Shown here one piece after another: positions 28,780 to 41,010 of a DNA stretch of 64,000 nucleotides (position 1 is the first letter of the stretch; each line of letters starts with the position of its first letter). Source of the stretch: Platynereis dumerilii (lineage: Eukaryota; Annelida; Polychaeta; Phyllodocida; Nereididae). Made by a program: the position numbers and the translations under genes. The stretch is taken from assembly GCA_026936325.1 (NCBI GenBank), contig JAPTHN010000004.1, forward strand, positions 10,899,439 to 10,963,438, given 5' to 3'. Under the pieces are notes generated by a model that saw only the letters and a list, made by a program, of their open reading frames with translations, searched no databases and had not been told where the DNA came from.

Positions 28780-31215
28780 ACTGGATCAAATAGAGTTTGA
28801 AAGGAAAATGTTAAGTAGCAATGACAAGTGAATTTCATTGAATCAGGACAGGATGAAATTGTATTTGAATGAGGTGGCTTTTTCAATGGTCAGTCTGTTA
28901 ATAACTGGACAATGTTAAGTAGCAATGACAAGTGAATTTCATTGAATCAGGACAGGATGAAATTGTATTTGAATGAGGTGGCTTTTTCAATGATGAATCT
29001 TTCCATAAAAAGGAAATATCATGTAGCAATGGCAAGTGAATTTCATTGAATCAGGACAGGATGAAATTGTATTTGAATGAGGTGGCTTTTTCAATGGTCA
29101 GTCTTTCCATATAAAGGAAATGTCAAATAGCAATGGCATGTGAATTTCATTGAATCAAGACCCGATAAATTGTATTTGAATGAGGTGGCTTTTTCAATGA
29201 TCAATCTTTCCATATAAAGGAAATGTTAAGTAGCAATGACAAGTGAATTTCATTGAATCAGGACAGGATGAAATTGTATTTGAATGAGGTGGCTTTTTCA
29301 ATGGTCAGTCTTTCTGTATAAGGAAAATGTCAAGTAGCAATGGCAAGTGAATTTCATTGAAACAAGACAGGATAAAATTGTATTTGAATGAGGTGGCTTT
29401 TTCAATGATCAATCTTTCCATATAAAGGAAATGTCAAATAGCAATGGCAAGTGAATTTCATTGAATCAAGACCCGATAAATTGTATTTGAATGAGGTGGC
29501 TTTTTCAATGATCAATCTTTCCATATACAGGAAATGTTAAGTAGCAATGGCAAGTGAATTTCATTGAATCAAGACAGGATGAAATTGTATTTGAATGAGG
29601 TGGCTTTTTCAATGGTCAGTCTTTCTGTATAAGGAAAATGTCAAGTAGCAATGGCAAGTGAATTTCATTGAAACAAGACAGGATAAAATTGTATTTGAAT
29701 GAGGTGGCTTTTTCAATGATCAATCTTTCTGTATAAGGAAATGTCAAGTAGCGATGGCAAGTGAATTTCAATGAAGCAAGAAAGGATAAAATTATATTTG
29801 AAATGAGGTGGCTTTTTCAATGATGAATCTTTCCATAAAAAGGAAATATCATGTAGCAATGGCAAGTGAATTTCATTGAATCAGGACAGGATGAAATTGT
29901 ATTTGAATGAGGTGGCTTTTTCAATGGTCAATCTTTCTGTATAAGGAAAATGTTAAGTAGCAATGACAAGTGAATTTCATTGAATCAGGACAGGATGAAA
30001 TTGTATTTGAATGAGGTGGCTTTTTCAATGGTCAGTCTGTTAATAAGGAAAATGTCAAGTAGCAATGGCAAGTGAATTTCAATGAAGCAAGAAAGGATAA
30101 AATTGTATTTGAATGAGGTGGCTTTTTCAATGATCAATCTTTCCATAAAAAGGAAATGTCAAGTAGCTATGGCAAGTGAATTTCAATGAAGCAAGAAAGG
30201 ATAAAATTGTATTTGAATGAGGTGGCTTTTTCAATGATCAATCTTTCCATAAAAAGGAAATGTCAAGTAGCTATGGCAAGTGAATTTCATTGAATCAAGA
30301 CCCGATAAATTGTATTTGAATGAGGTGGCTTTTTCAATGATCAATCTTTCCATATAAAGGAAATGTTAAGTAGCAATGGCAAGTGAATTTCATTGAATCA
30401 AGACAGGATGAAATTGTATTTGAATGAGGTGGCTTTTTCAATGATGAATCTTTCGGTATAAAGGAAATGTCAAGTAGCAATGGCAAGTGAATTTCATTGA
30501 ATCAAGACACGATAAATTGTATTTGAATGAGGTGGCTTTTTCAGTGATCAGTCTGTCCATATAAGAAAAAGTCAATGGCAAGTGAATTTCATTGAATCAA
30601 GACACGATAAATTGTATTTGAATGAGGTGGCTTTTTCAGTGATCAACCTTTCCATATAAAGGAAATGTCAAGTAGCAATGGCATGTGAATTTCATTGAAT
30701 CAAGACACGATAAATTGTATTTGAATGAGGTGGCTTTTTCAGTGATCAGTCTGTCCATATAAGAAAAAGGCAATGACAAGTGAATTTCATTGAATCAGGA
30801 CAGGATGAAATTGTATTTGAATGAGGTGGCTTTTTCAATGGTCAGTCTGTTAATAACTGGACAATGTTAAGTAGCAATGACAAGTGAATTTCATTGAATC
30901 AGGACAGGATGAAATTGTATTTGAATGAGGTGGCTTTTTCAATGGTGAATCTTTCCATAAAAAGGAAATGTCATGTAGCAATGACAAGTGAATTTCATTG
31001 AATCAGGACAGGATGAAATTGTATTTGAATGAGGTGGCTTTTTCAATGGTCAGTCTGTCCATTATAGAAAATGTCAAGTAGCAATGGCAAGTGAATTTCA
31101 TTGAATCAAAGAAGGATAAAATTGTATTTGAATGAGGTGGCTTTTTCTAAAATCAGTCTGTCCATGATAGGAAAATGTTAAGTAGCAATGGCAAGTGAAT
31201 TTCATTGAATCAATC
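28780..31215. repeat. ~103-bp satellite array, about 24 copies
   Basis: Each unit reads AGTAGCAATGGCAAGTGAAT, TTCATTGAATCAAGACAGG, TTGTATTTGAATGAGGTGGC, TTTTTCAATGATCAATC. I counted 24 occurrences of GTGAATTTCA from 28828 to 31194, a mean spacing of 103 bases. Variants (GACAGGATGAAATTG, GACCCGATAAATTG, AAACAAGACAGG) recur in order, giving blocks of about three units. There is no coding frame across units. Confidence 0.95.
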
Positions 31216-31984
31216 ACCTTTTCACCAGGTGGCATGCTGGGCGGAATCTGGATGTTGGAATACTAAACAGTAAGAAAAAAAATTGTGTTTTTATTGTTTT
31301 AATCTAGTTTGTTTTACATATTCTGAACCAGACGTTTGACCTGTATTTAGCACGGATTATTTTAGTCTTGGAATTTTGATTTATAAATTTGATATTTGGT
31401 GCCATCATGTGTCTTGGTTTCAGATTTTTGTTAAAACGTTAAAAGGCTTTTGTTATGATGCTGTGGATATTTTTAGATCTTGATGAATTTTTAGCCATTC
31501 TGCTGCCATAGAGGTAAAAAAGGTAAATAAATTACAGATATTAAAGATAAGCAAACAAGATATCTCAATAAAACTATTTCAATGGTAAAAAATGTTTTAT
31601 TCTGTAACTATTCAAACATTTATAAATGCACCCTTCTTATACAGATGTTTCATTGATACAAAATACATAATGATGTTACTTCTTATTGAATTTGAAGCGT
31701 AACCAAACTCATTTGCCATGTTGCACAGATGCTCTTGAACAATTAGTTCCTTTTGACATTGGCTACAATTTGGTGCCAGGAAATGCTATAGTAACAATGC
31801 ATGTTGCCTACAGCTTGAGTGGGTCTTAATGAAGGAGCAAATGGTATCATGTTTTGTTCAAATATGTTCATTTGTAGCAGCTGCTTACAAAGCCATGGGA
31901 ATCGTATTTGACACAATTTTTTGAAGGATGACTCCATGGCATTTAAGATTAGTTATATTTTTTATGCATTTTTACCATTGAACA

Positions 31985-33280
31985 TGTCAATGTCATTGTT
32001 TGTCATTGTTTGTCTATGTCAGTGTCCACTTATCTCTCTTTGTGTTGTAATTCTTCAGTCTTTTGGTGGTTGACGTGTATTTCTCAAGCCAAAGCCTAAG
32101 TATGTATATTGTCAGCTTATCTGTTTTTCTGTCAGTTAGTCATCATACTTGTTTGCATGTGCATTGTATTATTGTTTTTGACAAGTAGTGAACCACTCTG
32201 TCTGTCATTCATATTTCTATGTGTTGATCATTCGGTATCCTTGACATTTGACTTGAATCTTTGAGTGGTTGTAAGTAGAAGAGTTTTCTTGAGCATTATG
32301 TCAATGATCTCTCTCTGTCAATATGCTTCTGTATGTCAACGAAGTTGCTGTTTGTCAATCTCATTTGTACCAACTTCTATGCCATTCTGTCTGTCTATCC
32401 TTTAGTTCACAAGTCTGTGTTTTCGTGATGTTTCTTGAATCTTTGAGTGGTTGCACTGTATTTCTCTTAAGTTAACCTGGTTGCCGGAAGGGAGATGGAT
32501 TGAGGGTCGTATCGCAATTTGTTTGGAGTGTATCTGGACCGCAGCGAGTAATAGAATCTCAAATTTTTTCATGGGAAGTCATGGAAAAGTCACAGGATTT
32601 CGGTCTTAAGACTGTGATTAAGGTGCCCATCTGCTCCGCTGAAGATCTGTGCCTGCATGGGTTCAAATCCCAGATGGGAAACCCTAAATTTTCAGTGGAC
32701 CTTCATGAGCAAAATCCCAGCTGGATGTCCTTCAGATGAGACATCATGATTCTTGAATCTCCGAGTAGTTCTACTGTATTTCCCACACCATAACCAAATG
32801 TCATTGTTTCTTTCAGTCTATTTGCCTCTGTGTCAATGTACTTGTCGTTTTGTTGAACTGTCTTTGTATCAGGTATTTGTCTATCTGTCTGTCTGTGCGG
32901 GTGTCATTGATCAGTGTTTGCCTGTATGGCGGAATCTTTGTGTGTCATTTTGTCATTTTCCGGCTGATTTCCTTGAGGGCCACGAGACGCGAATTATCTG
33001 CCTACTGTCGTTGTGGCAGCTAGTCGCTAAGGCTGTCGTTACCTCTGTTTCTAAGGCTTTCCATGTGTTGGTGGGCGGCGGGGCATGACAGTCTACCCCG
33101 TTTACCCCATTTGCCTGCGTTCATTCAAGTGTGGCGGCTGTTGTTTAGTCACTTTGGCTATCTGTCTGCATGGAACTGTATACTTCACTTCATACTTCTC
33201 CACATCTCTATGGCAACACTTGGAGTCTGTTGTTGCTAAGATACTGTTGCTGTTGCTAAGGATCTGTTGCTAAGGGTCAG
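31985..33280. repeat. Diverged repeats around TTGAATCTTTGAGTGGTTG
   Basis: Four spaced versions of a TCTTGAATCTTTGAGTGGTTG...GTATTTCTC block lie near 32053, 32250, 32430 and 32750 in T/G-rich sequence with many TGTCTGTC words. It is probably an old, decayed tandem repeat. Confidence 0.5.
32595..32745 (+). mobile_element. Possible tRNA-derived SINE (separate family)
   Basis: A perfect B box GGTTCAAATCC at about 32660 is preceded by GTGATTAAGGTGCCCATCTG, a degenerate A-box region, at tRNA-like spacing. The body continues CATGAGCAAAATCCCAGCTGG. Only one copy is seen here. Confidence 0.4.
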
Positions 33281-33295
33281 ATGGCAAAATGACCA

Positions 33296-33730
33296 CCACA
33301 GTGTTGTCATGGCAACAAATAAGGATTACCTTCTTAATATGGGCTTCTTTTACCCTGACAGGTACGTGAATGATATTGCGTTTATAAATCATGGTTCCAA
33401 TACTCTTCTAAAATATGTAAATGATACTGCATTTCTTAATCATTGTACCGACACTCTTCTAATCAATATTGCAACATGAATGTTGTGGCAATAAATTGGG
33501 ATTGCCATCTTAATTTGGGCGTCTTTTACCCTGACAGGTATGTGAATGATATTGCATTTATTTAATCATGGTTCCAATACTCTTCTAATCAATATTGCAA
33601 ATTTATGTGTTTTGTCATGGCAATAAATTAGGATAGCAATATTGATATGGGCTTCTTTTACCTCAACAGGTATGTGAATGATATTGCATTTATAAATCAT
33701 GGTGCCAATACTCATGAAATCAATATGGAG
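33296..33730. repeat. Three tandem copies of a ~150-bp block
   Basis: Each copy runs GTCATGGCAACAAATAAGGAT, GGGCTTCTTTTACC, CTGACAGGTACGTGAATGAT, ATTGCATTTATAAATCATGG, TCCAATACTCTTC. Each carries a CAG-GTACGTG or CAG-GTATGTG word that looks like a splice junction but repeats as part of the unit. Confidence 0.7.
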
Positions 33731-34348
33731 AGAGCCCACATGTTTGCTTCAAATTTATTGAAGCTTGTCATGTGGGATGCATACACATTGCATGCATGTT
33801 TGTTTAATATTCATTTGCAGGAAAATTATATTTTAATTAAGTCCAACTTTACTTTTCCTGATGGTATAGTAATTAGGATAGTCATGACATGCAAATATAA
33901 TTGCACACAAAATTGACTTCAGTCAGAAGGAAATGAATTTGACTTCATGCATCAGTGTGAGTCTAAGGAAGTTACTGCAATGTGAAGAGTGTGATGATTT
34001 TGAGCATGTTGAAATTGGTAAGTTGTCCTGAAGGGTGGTATTCCCAGCCAAGCAATGTTAGATGGAAGCTTTCTCCTGTGTCCAGAGTGATTACCTCACT
34101 AATTTGGTCTCTGCCTGTTCCGTTAAACCTTATACAGAAAGGGGTGTACCAGGTGGTCTTGAGAATTAACAAATTTTCATGCAACAAAAACATATGCAAT
34201 GGTAAAAAATTTTTCAGCATGCTTTGTGGACTCCCAGCCTTATCATCTCATCATTAAGTCTGCCTCTTGCAGTTGCTCCTAAGCTGGGATAGCTTCAAAG
34301 CCAGTAAAATTGAGACAAAATCCTTAGGATTTTGTAGAACTAAGAATA

Positions 34349-34733
34349 CACTCCTGCTCATAAATATGGAATACTTTTTGAAAAAAAAAGTGTCAAATAA
34401 AAGTAAATTTCAGAGTGTGGATGACAGCAAGGTCCATTGTAAAGGTCAATACATCTTCTCTAATCAGTCTTTGAAAGCCTCAACTACATTTTTTGCAAGA
34501 ATTCGTAATTTTTTGTTGAATGCACCTCACACAAAAAAACCCCTAAGTTTCCATATTTTGTACCGCTGCAACTTTTCCTGGGTCCAGCGCTGTTGCATCC
34601 GTTTTACGCAAGAGCATGTTCTTCCCTTTAGTAGTTACCATTGAATCAGACCATCGTGTGCTCCACCAGAAGTTGCTGACGTTATCAATTTCAATGGAGA
34701 ATGTTGAAGTATTCCATATTTTGAGCATCGGTG
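34349..34733. mobile_element. 385-bp Tc1/mariner-type TIR element with TA duplication
   Basis: The inverted ends CACTCCTGCTCATAAATATG and complement CATATTTTGAGCATCGGTG extend through GGAATACTT. Both ends abut TA (34347-34348, 34734-34735). No transposase frame is seen, so it is non-autonomous. Confidence 0.7.
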
Positions 34734-35492
34734 TAGATAACTTTAACTTTACCAAGTATAGCTTGACATATAACATTACTTGAGCGTTCAGAACATCTGA
34801 CTTTGTATGCACATGTATGCATTAAAGGGCACTTTGTTGGAAATGACCCTGACTAGCCCAACTGACCATCCATCAAAAAGACAAGGGGAAGTCCTCGTAC
34901 CCTCTGGCCATGTGGTTAGGCTCATGGTGAAGCATGGCTACAAGGGTTACTTTATGACTAATGGGGAATTTGAAATATACATGTACAGCTGTACAGTCAA
35001 CACAGAAATTATTTGCACGCTTTCATTTTTCATCATATTTCGCAGAAAAATGGTAGAATGATAAAAAGAACTGCCCTATGTTTTAGAGTAGTGTTAGTAA
35101 GTTAGGTTCCCATGCATTTCATTTTTTACCAAAATTCATTTTCTTGGAAAATTTGAAAAAACTGAATTTTGAAAACCAAAAAATATTTGCACGCTTCAGC
35201 CAACTGCCAGAAACTGATTTTATAATGATGATACTCAATTTTTTCCTTGGAATTACTATTGTTTATGGTATATTTAGCTCATTTGGCTGGCTGACACCAG
35301 GTGGTGAATTGGCCACTTGCACCAGAATTTAAAAGTTCACTACATGTCACTGTTTGGGCAAGTAAAAGGTCCCACACATTTAATATGCCACAGACTGGTA
35401 CCATTTCATCTCTCTAACTATCTACACTGTGTCTATTTATCTAAATAACTTATCTATTTTTATATCTATATATCTCTATCTGTCTATCTATT

Positions 35493-35671
35493 GGGGGGAG
35501 GGTTGGTCTAGTGGTAGCGTGCTGGGCTGCCAATCGCTGGGTCCAGGGTTCGAATACAGCTCTTGCCGGGTCACTTTGGCCTATGTTGGATGGCTGTTTC
35601 AAATACCTTTGCCTCTTTGCCATGTTGTCCTCCTGTCCTAATTAGCCTATACAGAGTTTATAAGTCCCATC
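35493..35671 (+). mobile_element. tRNA-derived SINE, full copy
   Basis: The A box is in TTGGTCTAGTGGTAGCGTGC and the B box is GGTTCGAATAC. The body is GGGTCACTTTGGCCTATGTTGG, TTTGCCATGTTGTCCTCCTG and CTAATTAGCCTATACAGAG. It is preceded by a CTAT microsatellite. Confidence 0.85.
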
Positions 35672-35764
35672 TTTTTCTTTTTTTTTTCTAGCTCTCTTTC
35701 CAACTGCTGGTAATTTCTTCTGTCTGTGCAGTCCTATCTAACTATCTATTTCATAAACCCTTTT

Positions 35765-36290
35765 AAAATCACAATGCGATTGCTTCACGGAACCACTTTA
35801 ATTGTTTGCCTATTCTGAGACCGAAAAGTGCCAATATAATAGATAGCGGCACACTAATAATTGACAAGCTGGAACCGTTTGCCATTTGTCATACACCATA
35901 GCAGAACATAATTTATGCACTGACGGAGAATAACCACCTCTGCCAGTAATTGCTTGTCGTCATAGCTTGTTATGAATTGCCATTATGCCACATAGACAAA
36001 TAGGAAAGATGCTGTTGTTGTAATATTGTCAACTGTTCTGTTTTTATGTTGTGTTTTTATTTTTGTCTATTTTTATATTTTTGTGAACATTGAGGTTATT
36101 TTTGTCTCTCTGTTATAACTCCATTAACCTGCCACCTGGCTGTAATAATTTATTCTAAGCTTTAATTTATTTATCTTTTATTTCTTTATTTGTGTTGGCC
36201 TATGTGTGTTTCCGTCCCTTCCAAAAATAATTACAATAGATTTGTGCTTTCAGAAAATAATTAATACTATTATACATTGTGTCTCTCAAA
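35765..36290 (+). repeat. Dispersed repeat D, copy 1
   Basis: Shares GACAAGCTGGAACCGTTTGC, GGAGAATAACCACCTCTGCC, AGTAATTGCTTGTCGTC and CCTTCCAAAAATAA with 40028-40470 in the same orientation. Family unknown. Confidence 0.7.
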
Positions 36291-36458
36291 GTAAAATGAA
36301 AGAATTTCTCATGATCATGACTAATGAAGTAGCCTGTATGACGGCTCTAATGCTTTGAGTTTGCTCATGGACACATCATCAGCTATCATGACTTACAAAG
36401 TGAATATTTTTCACTGTGAGAATATAATCTCTTTCCCTACAGATAAGGAAACTGCTGC

Positions 36459-36774
36459 CAGGGTTGCCACAGTCATGGAAAGTCATGGAAAAAATTGTGG
36501 TCATGGAAAAGTCATGGAAAATCAAAATATTTTGAAAAGTCATGGAAAATTCAAATTGACTACAATTCGCGCTAAAATTTAACACTTTTGGGACTTATAG
36601 TAGTTGAATGGTTAATCGAATGTCAGAACAGTGAACGATGGCCATCGCAAGAATTCGTTTCGGGGTGAATCTCAACCTCAATGAGTAAAACAGTCATGGA
36701 AAATCCGAAAATTGGTCATGGAAAGTCATGGAAAAGTCATGGAATTCCTGTCGTAAGATTTTGTGGGAACCCTG
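36459..36774. mobile_element. hAT-like MITE built of GTCATGGAAA words
   Basis: The ends CAGGGTTGCCACAG and GTGGGAACCCTG are inverted. The interior has about ten AGTCATGGAAA words. The flanks share TGCTG in offset register, so the duplication is uncertain. Confidence 0.7.
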
Positions 36775-37194
36775 TGCTGTAAACTTATTTCTAGTTCCTT
36801 GCTTTCTTCATACCTTTTGGTGCCTGCAAATTTACCCAAGAGATTTTAAGGAATATTCAAGAACAGAAGGCAATGTTGTCATTCATGCCATTCTGTGCAA
36901 GTCTGAATGAATCATAAATCACACAGTAAACTTGTAAACAGAACAAACAAAGTAAACAAACTAAGCAAACAAAGTAAACAAACAAAACAAACAAACACCC
37001 TTTTTGGTCTGGCTCAGTCTTGTGCTTGGCAAACATTACACAAACAGAACAAGAATGTTTGTCAAATAATGCAAAGACGTTCTGTCACCAACTTCAGCTA
37101 GTGTTCCAGAATTTCTTTCACCAATGCATAGTCATTTTTAAGTCAATTGTTAGATTATACAGCTCATCCATTAGTTATGAAAAATGAGGGCCGT

Positions 37195-37486
37195 TTCACT
37201 GAAAAATGCATTTAGTGATTCATGCATGATAGCCTATGAAGTGTCTTTTTCTCTACATTCAACATGGGAGACATAGAGGCTGTTTGATTAGTCACGATCA
37301 AGAGAAGGCCATTTAATTTGTCGTAACTGATTTTTGAGTGAAAGTCAGATGTATAATCCATTCGCTTGTTGCTTTAAAATCAGTTATGACTAATCAAACA
37401 GCCTCTATGTTTCCCGTGACTGAATGTAAAGAAGATGACACTTCATTAGCTATCATGAGTCACAAAGTGCCATTTTCACAGTGTGA
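37195..37486. mobile_element. Hairpin MITE, CACTTTGTGACTCATGATAG family, diverged copy
   Basis: The left half (GTTTCACTGAAAAATGCATT, ATGAAGTGTC, ACATAGAGGCTGTTTGATTA) is the inverse of the right half (TAATCAAACAGCCTCTATGT, GACACTTCAT, AGTGCCATTTTCACAGTG). It is related to the well-kept copy at 54845-55206. Confidence 0.65.
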
Positions 37487-37589
37487 CTGTCCACTTTTTT
37501 TGCATGTCGTATTTCTTGACTGTAAAAGACATTTAGAATGTCACATGCACTGCACTACAAGTTCCAATTTCTCTTGGTATACATAACTT

Positions 37590-37800
37590 TTGCCATTGTA
37601 GTTCCAGAGGCTGTTATGGTCTGGTAAATTTCATTACTTGTGAAGCAATTAAAGTCAAAGCGTCTTCATTACTGAGGCCTCATATTTTGTCAAGTGTGTT
37701 ATTTCAGTTTTTCTGAGAGCATTTTCTTTCCACTTTGGTGACTCAACTTTAGTTAGTTATTTCTTGGGAGCTATTATATTTTCTCACCTTAAAATTATAT
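37590..37800 (+). repeat. Dispersed repeat E, plus copy
   Basis: GGTCTGGTAAATTTCATTAC, TTGTGAAGCAATTAAAGTC and GAGAGCATTTTCTTTCCAC occur in reverse complement at 40806-41010. Family unknown. Confidence 0.7.
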
Positions 37801-38059
37801 TGTCGCCAATTCGCCAAGGACATTACTGTGAGAATGTTTTTAAAGATAAAGGATAAAGTTTTTAAAGTGTACAAAATATTGTGCACTATGCAAATCAAGA
37901 TAAGCAGATATTGCGATAGGGCTACACAAAACATATTTCTTGTAGACTTCTGGTGAAAGACATTTCATTTAAGAACTCTTTGAATGGAATGAACATTGAC
38001 TCCTCTTTCACCAGGTGAGTCTAATGTTCTGTACTCAGGTAGGTGTTCAGCATGAGCTG

Positions 38060-38292
38060 GGGTAAAGGTCTCCTCAGTGGGGTACGGGTCTCCTCAGTGG
38101 TAGCATGCTGAATTGCTTATCGCTGTGTCCAGGGTTCGAATCCAGCTTTTAAATGCCGGATCCCCTGGTCCTATGTTGGATGGCACATCATGGCAGTTTC
38201 GATCAACCTTCGCCTCATTGTCGTGTCCCTCCTGTCCTAGTTAGCCTACCAAGTGCATAAGTACAGGACATAAAGCCGCAATCATCCATCCT
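38060..38292 (+). mobile_element. tRNA-derived SINE with duplicated head
   Basis: The head GGTCTCCTCAGTGGGGTACGG repeats as GGTCTCCTCAGTGGTAGCAT, so the A-box region is doubled. The B box GGTTCGAATCC is perfect. The tail is AAGTACAGGACATAAAGCCG with a CCATCC end. Confidence 0.85.
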
Positions 38293-38509
38293 CAGCATAA
38301 ACTGTATTCAGGTTGGACTGTGTTGGGACAAACTATATCTCGGGCCTGGCTTTCAATTGAATTACCCCTTGTGACCATTATCCCTCATCATTGTCATGTA
38401 TTCCAAAGAATTTAAAGTCAGTGTAGCTTCTTTCTGTTGGTGCAGTAAGCCATGTGCAGCATGTGATGCCACCACTGACGGGATGAAGCCTGCCACTTGA
38501 GGACCAGAG

Positions 38510-38722
38510 GAGAGGGTTAACTCAGTGGTAGTGTGCTAGGTTGCCAATCGCTGGGTCCAGGGTACGAATCCAGCTTTTGAATGCTGGATCACCTGGGCCT
38601 ATGTTGGCCGGCAGTTTCTATCCTCCTTCGCTTCATTGCCGTATCCTCCTCCATGTCCTAATTAGCCTACCAAGTGCATAAAATACAGGACGTAAGGCCC
38701 CAATCATCCGTCCATCCAACCC
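38510..38722 (+). mobile_element. tRNA-derived SINE, full copy
   Basis: The head is GGTTAACTCAGTGGTAGTGTG; the B box is worn (GGTACGAATCC). Body and tail match the copy at 38060, ending ATCCGTCCATCC. Confidence 0.85.
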
Positions 38723-39099
38723 CTTGAGGAAAGGTGTGGAGTATTGGCATACAGCTGCATGAATTGCAGTGTCTCAGGTTTCCTAGCAACACGACAAAGT
38801 TTATTGGTAATTACTATTTCCCTTCCATCCAGATTACTCTGAAAATTACATGACTTGCTGAAGTTCAAAGTGTTTCATTTTTCTCCACGTTCTCCTATGA
38901 CATTTTGTAACCCATTTTTGGAGTCTGAAAAAGAACATGATAAAATTTCTTGCTTTTCTCTGGTCTTCGAAGAAACTCTCCTAATCCGTCATTCTGTAGA
39001 AATTTTTCTCGACATCCAAAATATTAAACTTTCTCAGCCGTCTTCAGGTGATCTTCGTCTTGCATGTTCTCTTTTTTGCAAAAATTCTTTCATTCAGCT

Positions 39100-39265
39100 T
39101 GGACTGTGCAATTGCGTTCGGTCGGAACTGTGCAATTGTATTCGGTAGGGACCATGCATTTGTATTTAGCTTGGACTGTGCAATTGTATTCGGATGGGAC
39201 TGTGCAATTGCATTCGGATGTGATTGTGCAATTGCATTCTGATTGGACTGCATTCTGATTGGACT
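39100..39265. repeat. 24-bp minisatellite (GGACTGTGCAATTGTATTCG)n
   Basis: About seven units, each centred on TGTGCAATTG. All three forward frames and the reverse frames stay open because the period is a multiple of three; this is not a gene. Confidence 0.85.
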
Positions 39266-40027
39266 GCAAGGGTATGGAATAGTGGAGTATTTTTCAACAT
39301 TACGTTAACGATTTTTCTTTGATTTTCATATTTGTGCTGTGAAATGGGAAAGTGGTGAATGGTGATGCTGCTGTGTAACAAGCAACCATATTATTCTCGA
39401 GCTTGCTTGTGGAAAAAGATGGTGGATTTAACTCAATTGTTTCAACAGTATATTCCTTCTTGTCAATAATGAGTTTGTCATCTTTCAGGTACGGCAAGTG
39501 CCTCATTTATCTTCCTTTCACCGTAATACCTAGAATACAGCTTAGTTGGTCTTGCAATGCAGCCATGAGGAAAACCTCTAAGAATTTTATGTGTTCCTGT
39601 CAATTTCTTCTTTGCCTCCCAAGCTCTTTGTAATTTTAATAAAGCAAATCTACAAATACAGGACATTTGCAAATCCTTGAAAAGCCTGGAAAAACTGTAT
39701 TTCGCACATGCAACAGTCCATGAAAAGTGGAATTTAGTTCCTACTGTTTAAAAAAAATTCACAGCTAGATATTTGGCAATCTCGTGATAGTCGGACGATA
39801 GAAACATTTTGATCTTCACCAAAAAATCTACTGTGTGTTGTTTTTGTATCAGTTTGGTCTAGATTTTTGGAAAATTTGGTGCTGACAAGCCTGGAAAATA
39901 TTTGAATTTGGTTTTTAGAAAACAACATCCTGAAATAATACACATAATTATATCTATCGATCCATGTATTGATCTTGTATATAGATCTATCTGATATTCC
40001 AATAGAACCATGGCATATATTATAATG

Positions 40028-40470
40028 GAACAGAAAGCTGTAATCACTTTAATTGACTGCCTAAAGCAAGACCAGCGGTGCCATTATATGGACAAGCTGG
40101 AACCATTTGCCATATTTAAAACATCATAGCAGAACATAAGTTATGTCCTGATGGAGAATAACCACCTGTGCCAGTAATTGCTTGTCGTCAATGCTGGTTG
40201 TTAATGCCTTTTTTGCTTTGCCTTTATGCCATATAGGAATGTTGGAAAGATGATGGCGTTTTATTTTATTTTTGTAATTTTCTGTTTTGTTTTTTTTCAT
40301 TGCTTCTTTTGTCTTTCTGTTATAGAGATTTGCCTAGCACCTGGCCATAATTTGTTCTGAGATTCAATTAATTTATCTTTTATGCATAATTTGTTTGTGC
40401 GTTCCCTGCCTTCCAAAAAAACTGATTTTGTGCCTTCAGAAAATAATTCAATATTTGCTATTACATACAA
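40028..40470 (+). repeat. Dispersed repeat D, copy 2
   Basis: A direct match to 35765-36290 through GACAAGCTGGAACCATTTGC, GGAGAATAACCACCTGTGCC and CCTTCAGAAAATAATT. Confidence 0.7.
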
Positions 40471-40805
40471 ATTAAAATAAAGGTTATTAGGTGTGGCTAC
40501 TTGTTTTTGCTTAAAATGGTTGATGGTACTGAAGCTGCACCCTGAGACATGTTTGGGGGGGGGGGGCATTGGGCCATGTCCCGGCCCTCAGGCCCAAAAT
40601 TAAAATAGAGCACCCCTTATATCCCCACAATCACTATTTTTGCCAAACATAATACTAATAATGTTGAGTCCTGTTTGACAACTTGATTCCATTATTTCAA
40701 AATGCACTAACAACATTTTGTATATACTTTATACTTTTCCAAATAGTGTCCATTATCTTAAACATTCTTCATGTACTATGTCACTGGTGCATGCGCTGCA
40801 TGGCT

Positions 40806-41010
40806 GACAATAAAATTTTAGGTGAGAAAATATAATTGTTCCCAAGAATTGACTAAACTAGAGTCACTCAGGTGGAAAGAAAATGCTCTCAGAAAAACAC
40901 AAATGACACTCTTGACAAAATATGAGGCTTCCGTAATGAAGACGTTATGACTTTAATTGCTTCACAAGTAATGACATTTACCAGACCATATCAGTCTCTG
41001 GAACTACGGT
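40806..41010 (-). repeat. Dispersed repeat E, minus copy
   Basis: Reverse complement of 37590-37800, recognisable by GTGGAAAGAAAATGCTCTC, GACTTTAATTGCTTCACAAG and AATGACATTTACCAGACC. Confidence 0.7.

Noticed and set aside
28780-31215. CRISPR-like repeat array
   Set aside because: The repeats are ~103 bases and head-to-tail without unique spacers, in a clearly eukaryotic setting, so this is a satellite.
34807-35061. 84-codon ORF (ALKGTLLEMTLTSPTDHPSK)
   Set aside because: It lies beside a TIR element, has no similarity I recognise and no splice context, so it is probably chance.
39044-39258. Overlapping ORFs in three frames
   Set aside because: They are translation of a 24-bp minisatellite whose period is a multiple of three.
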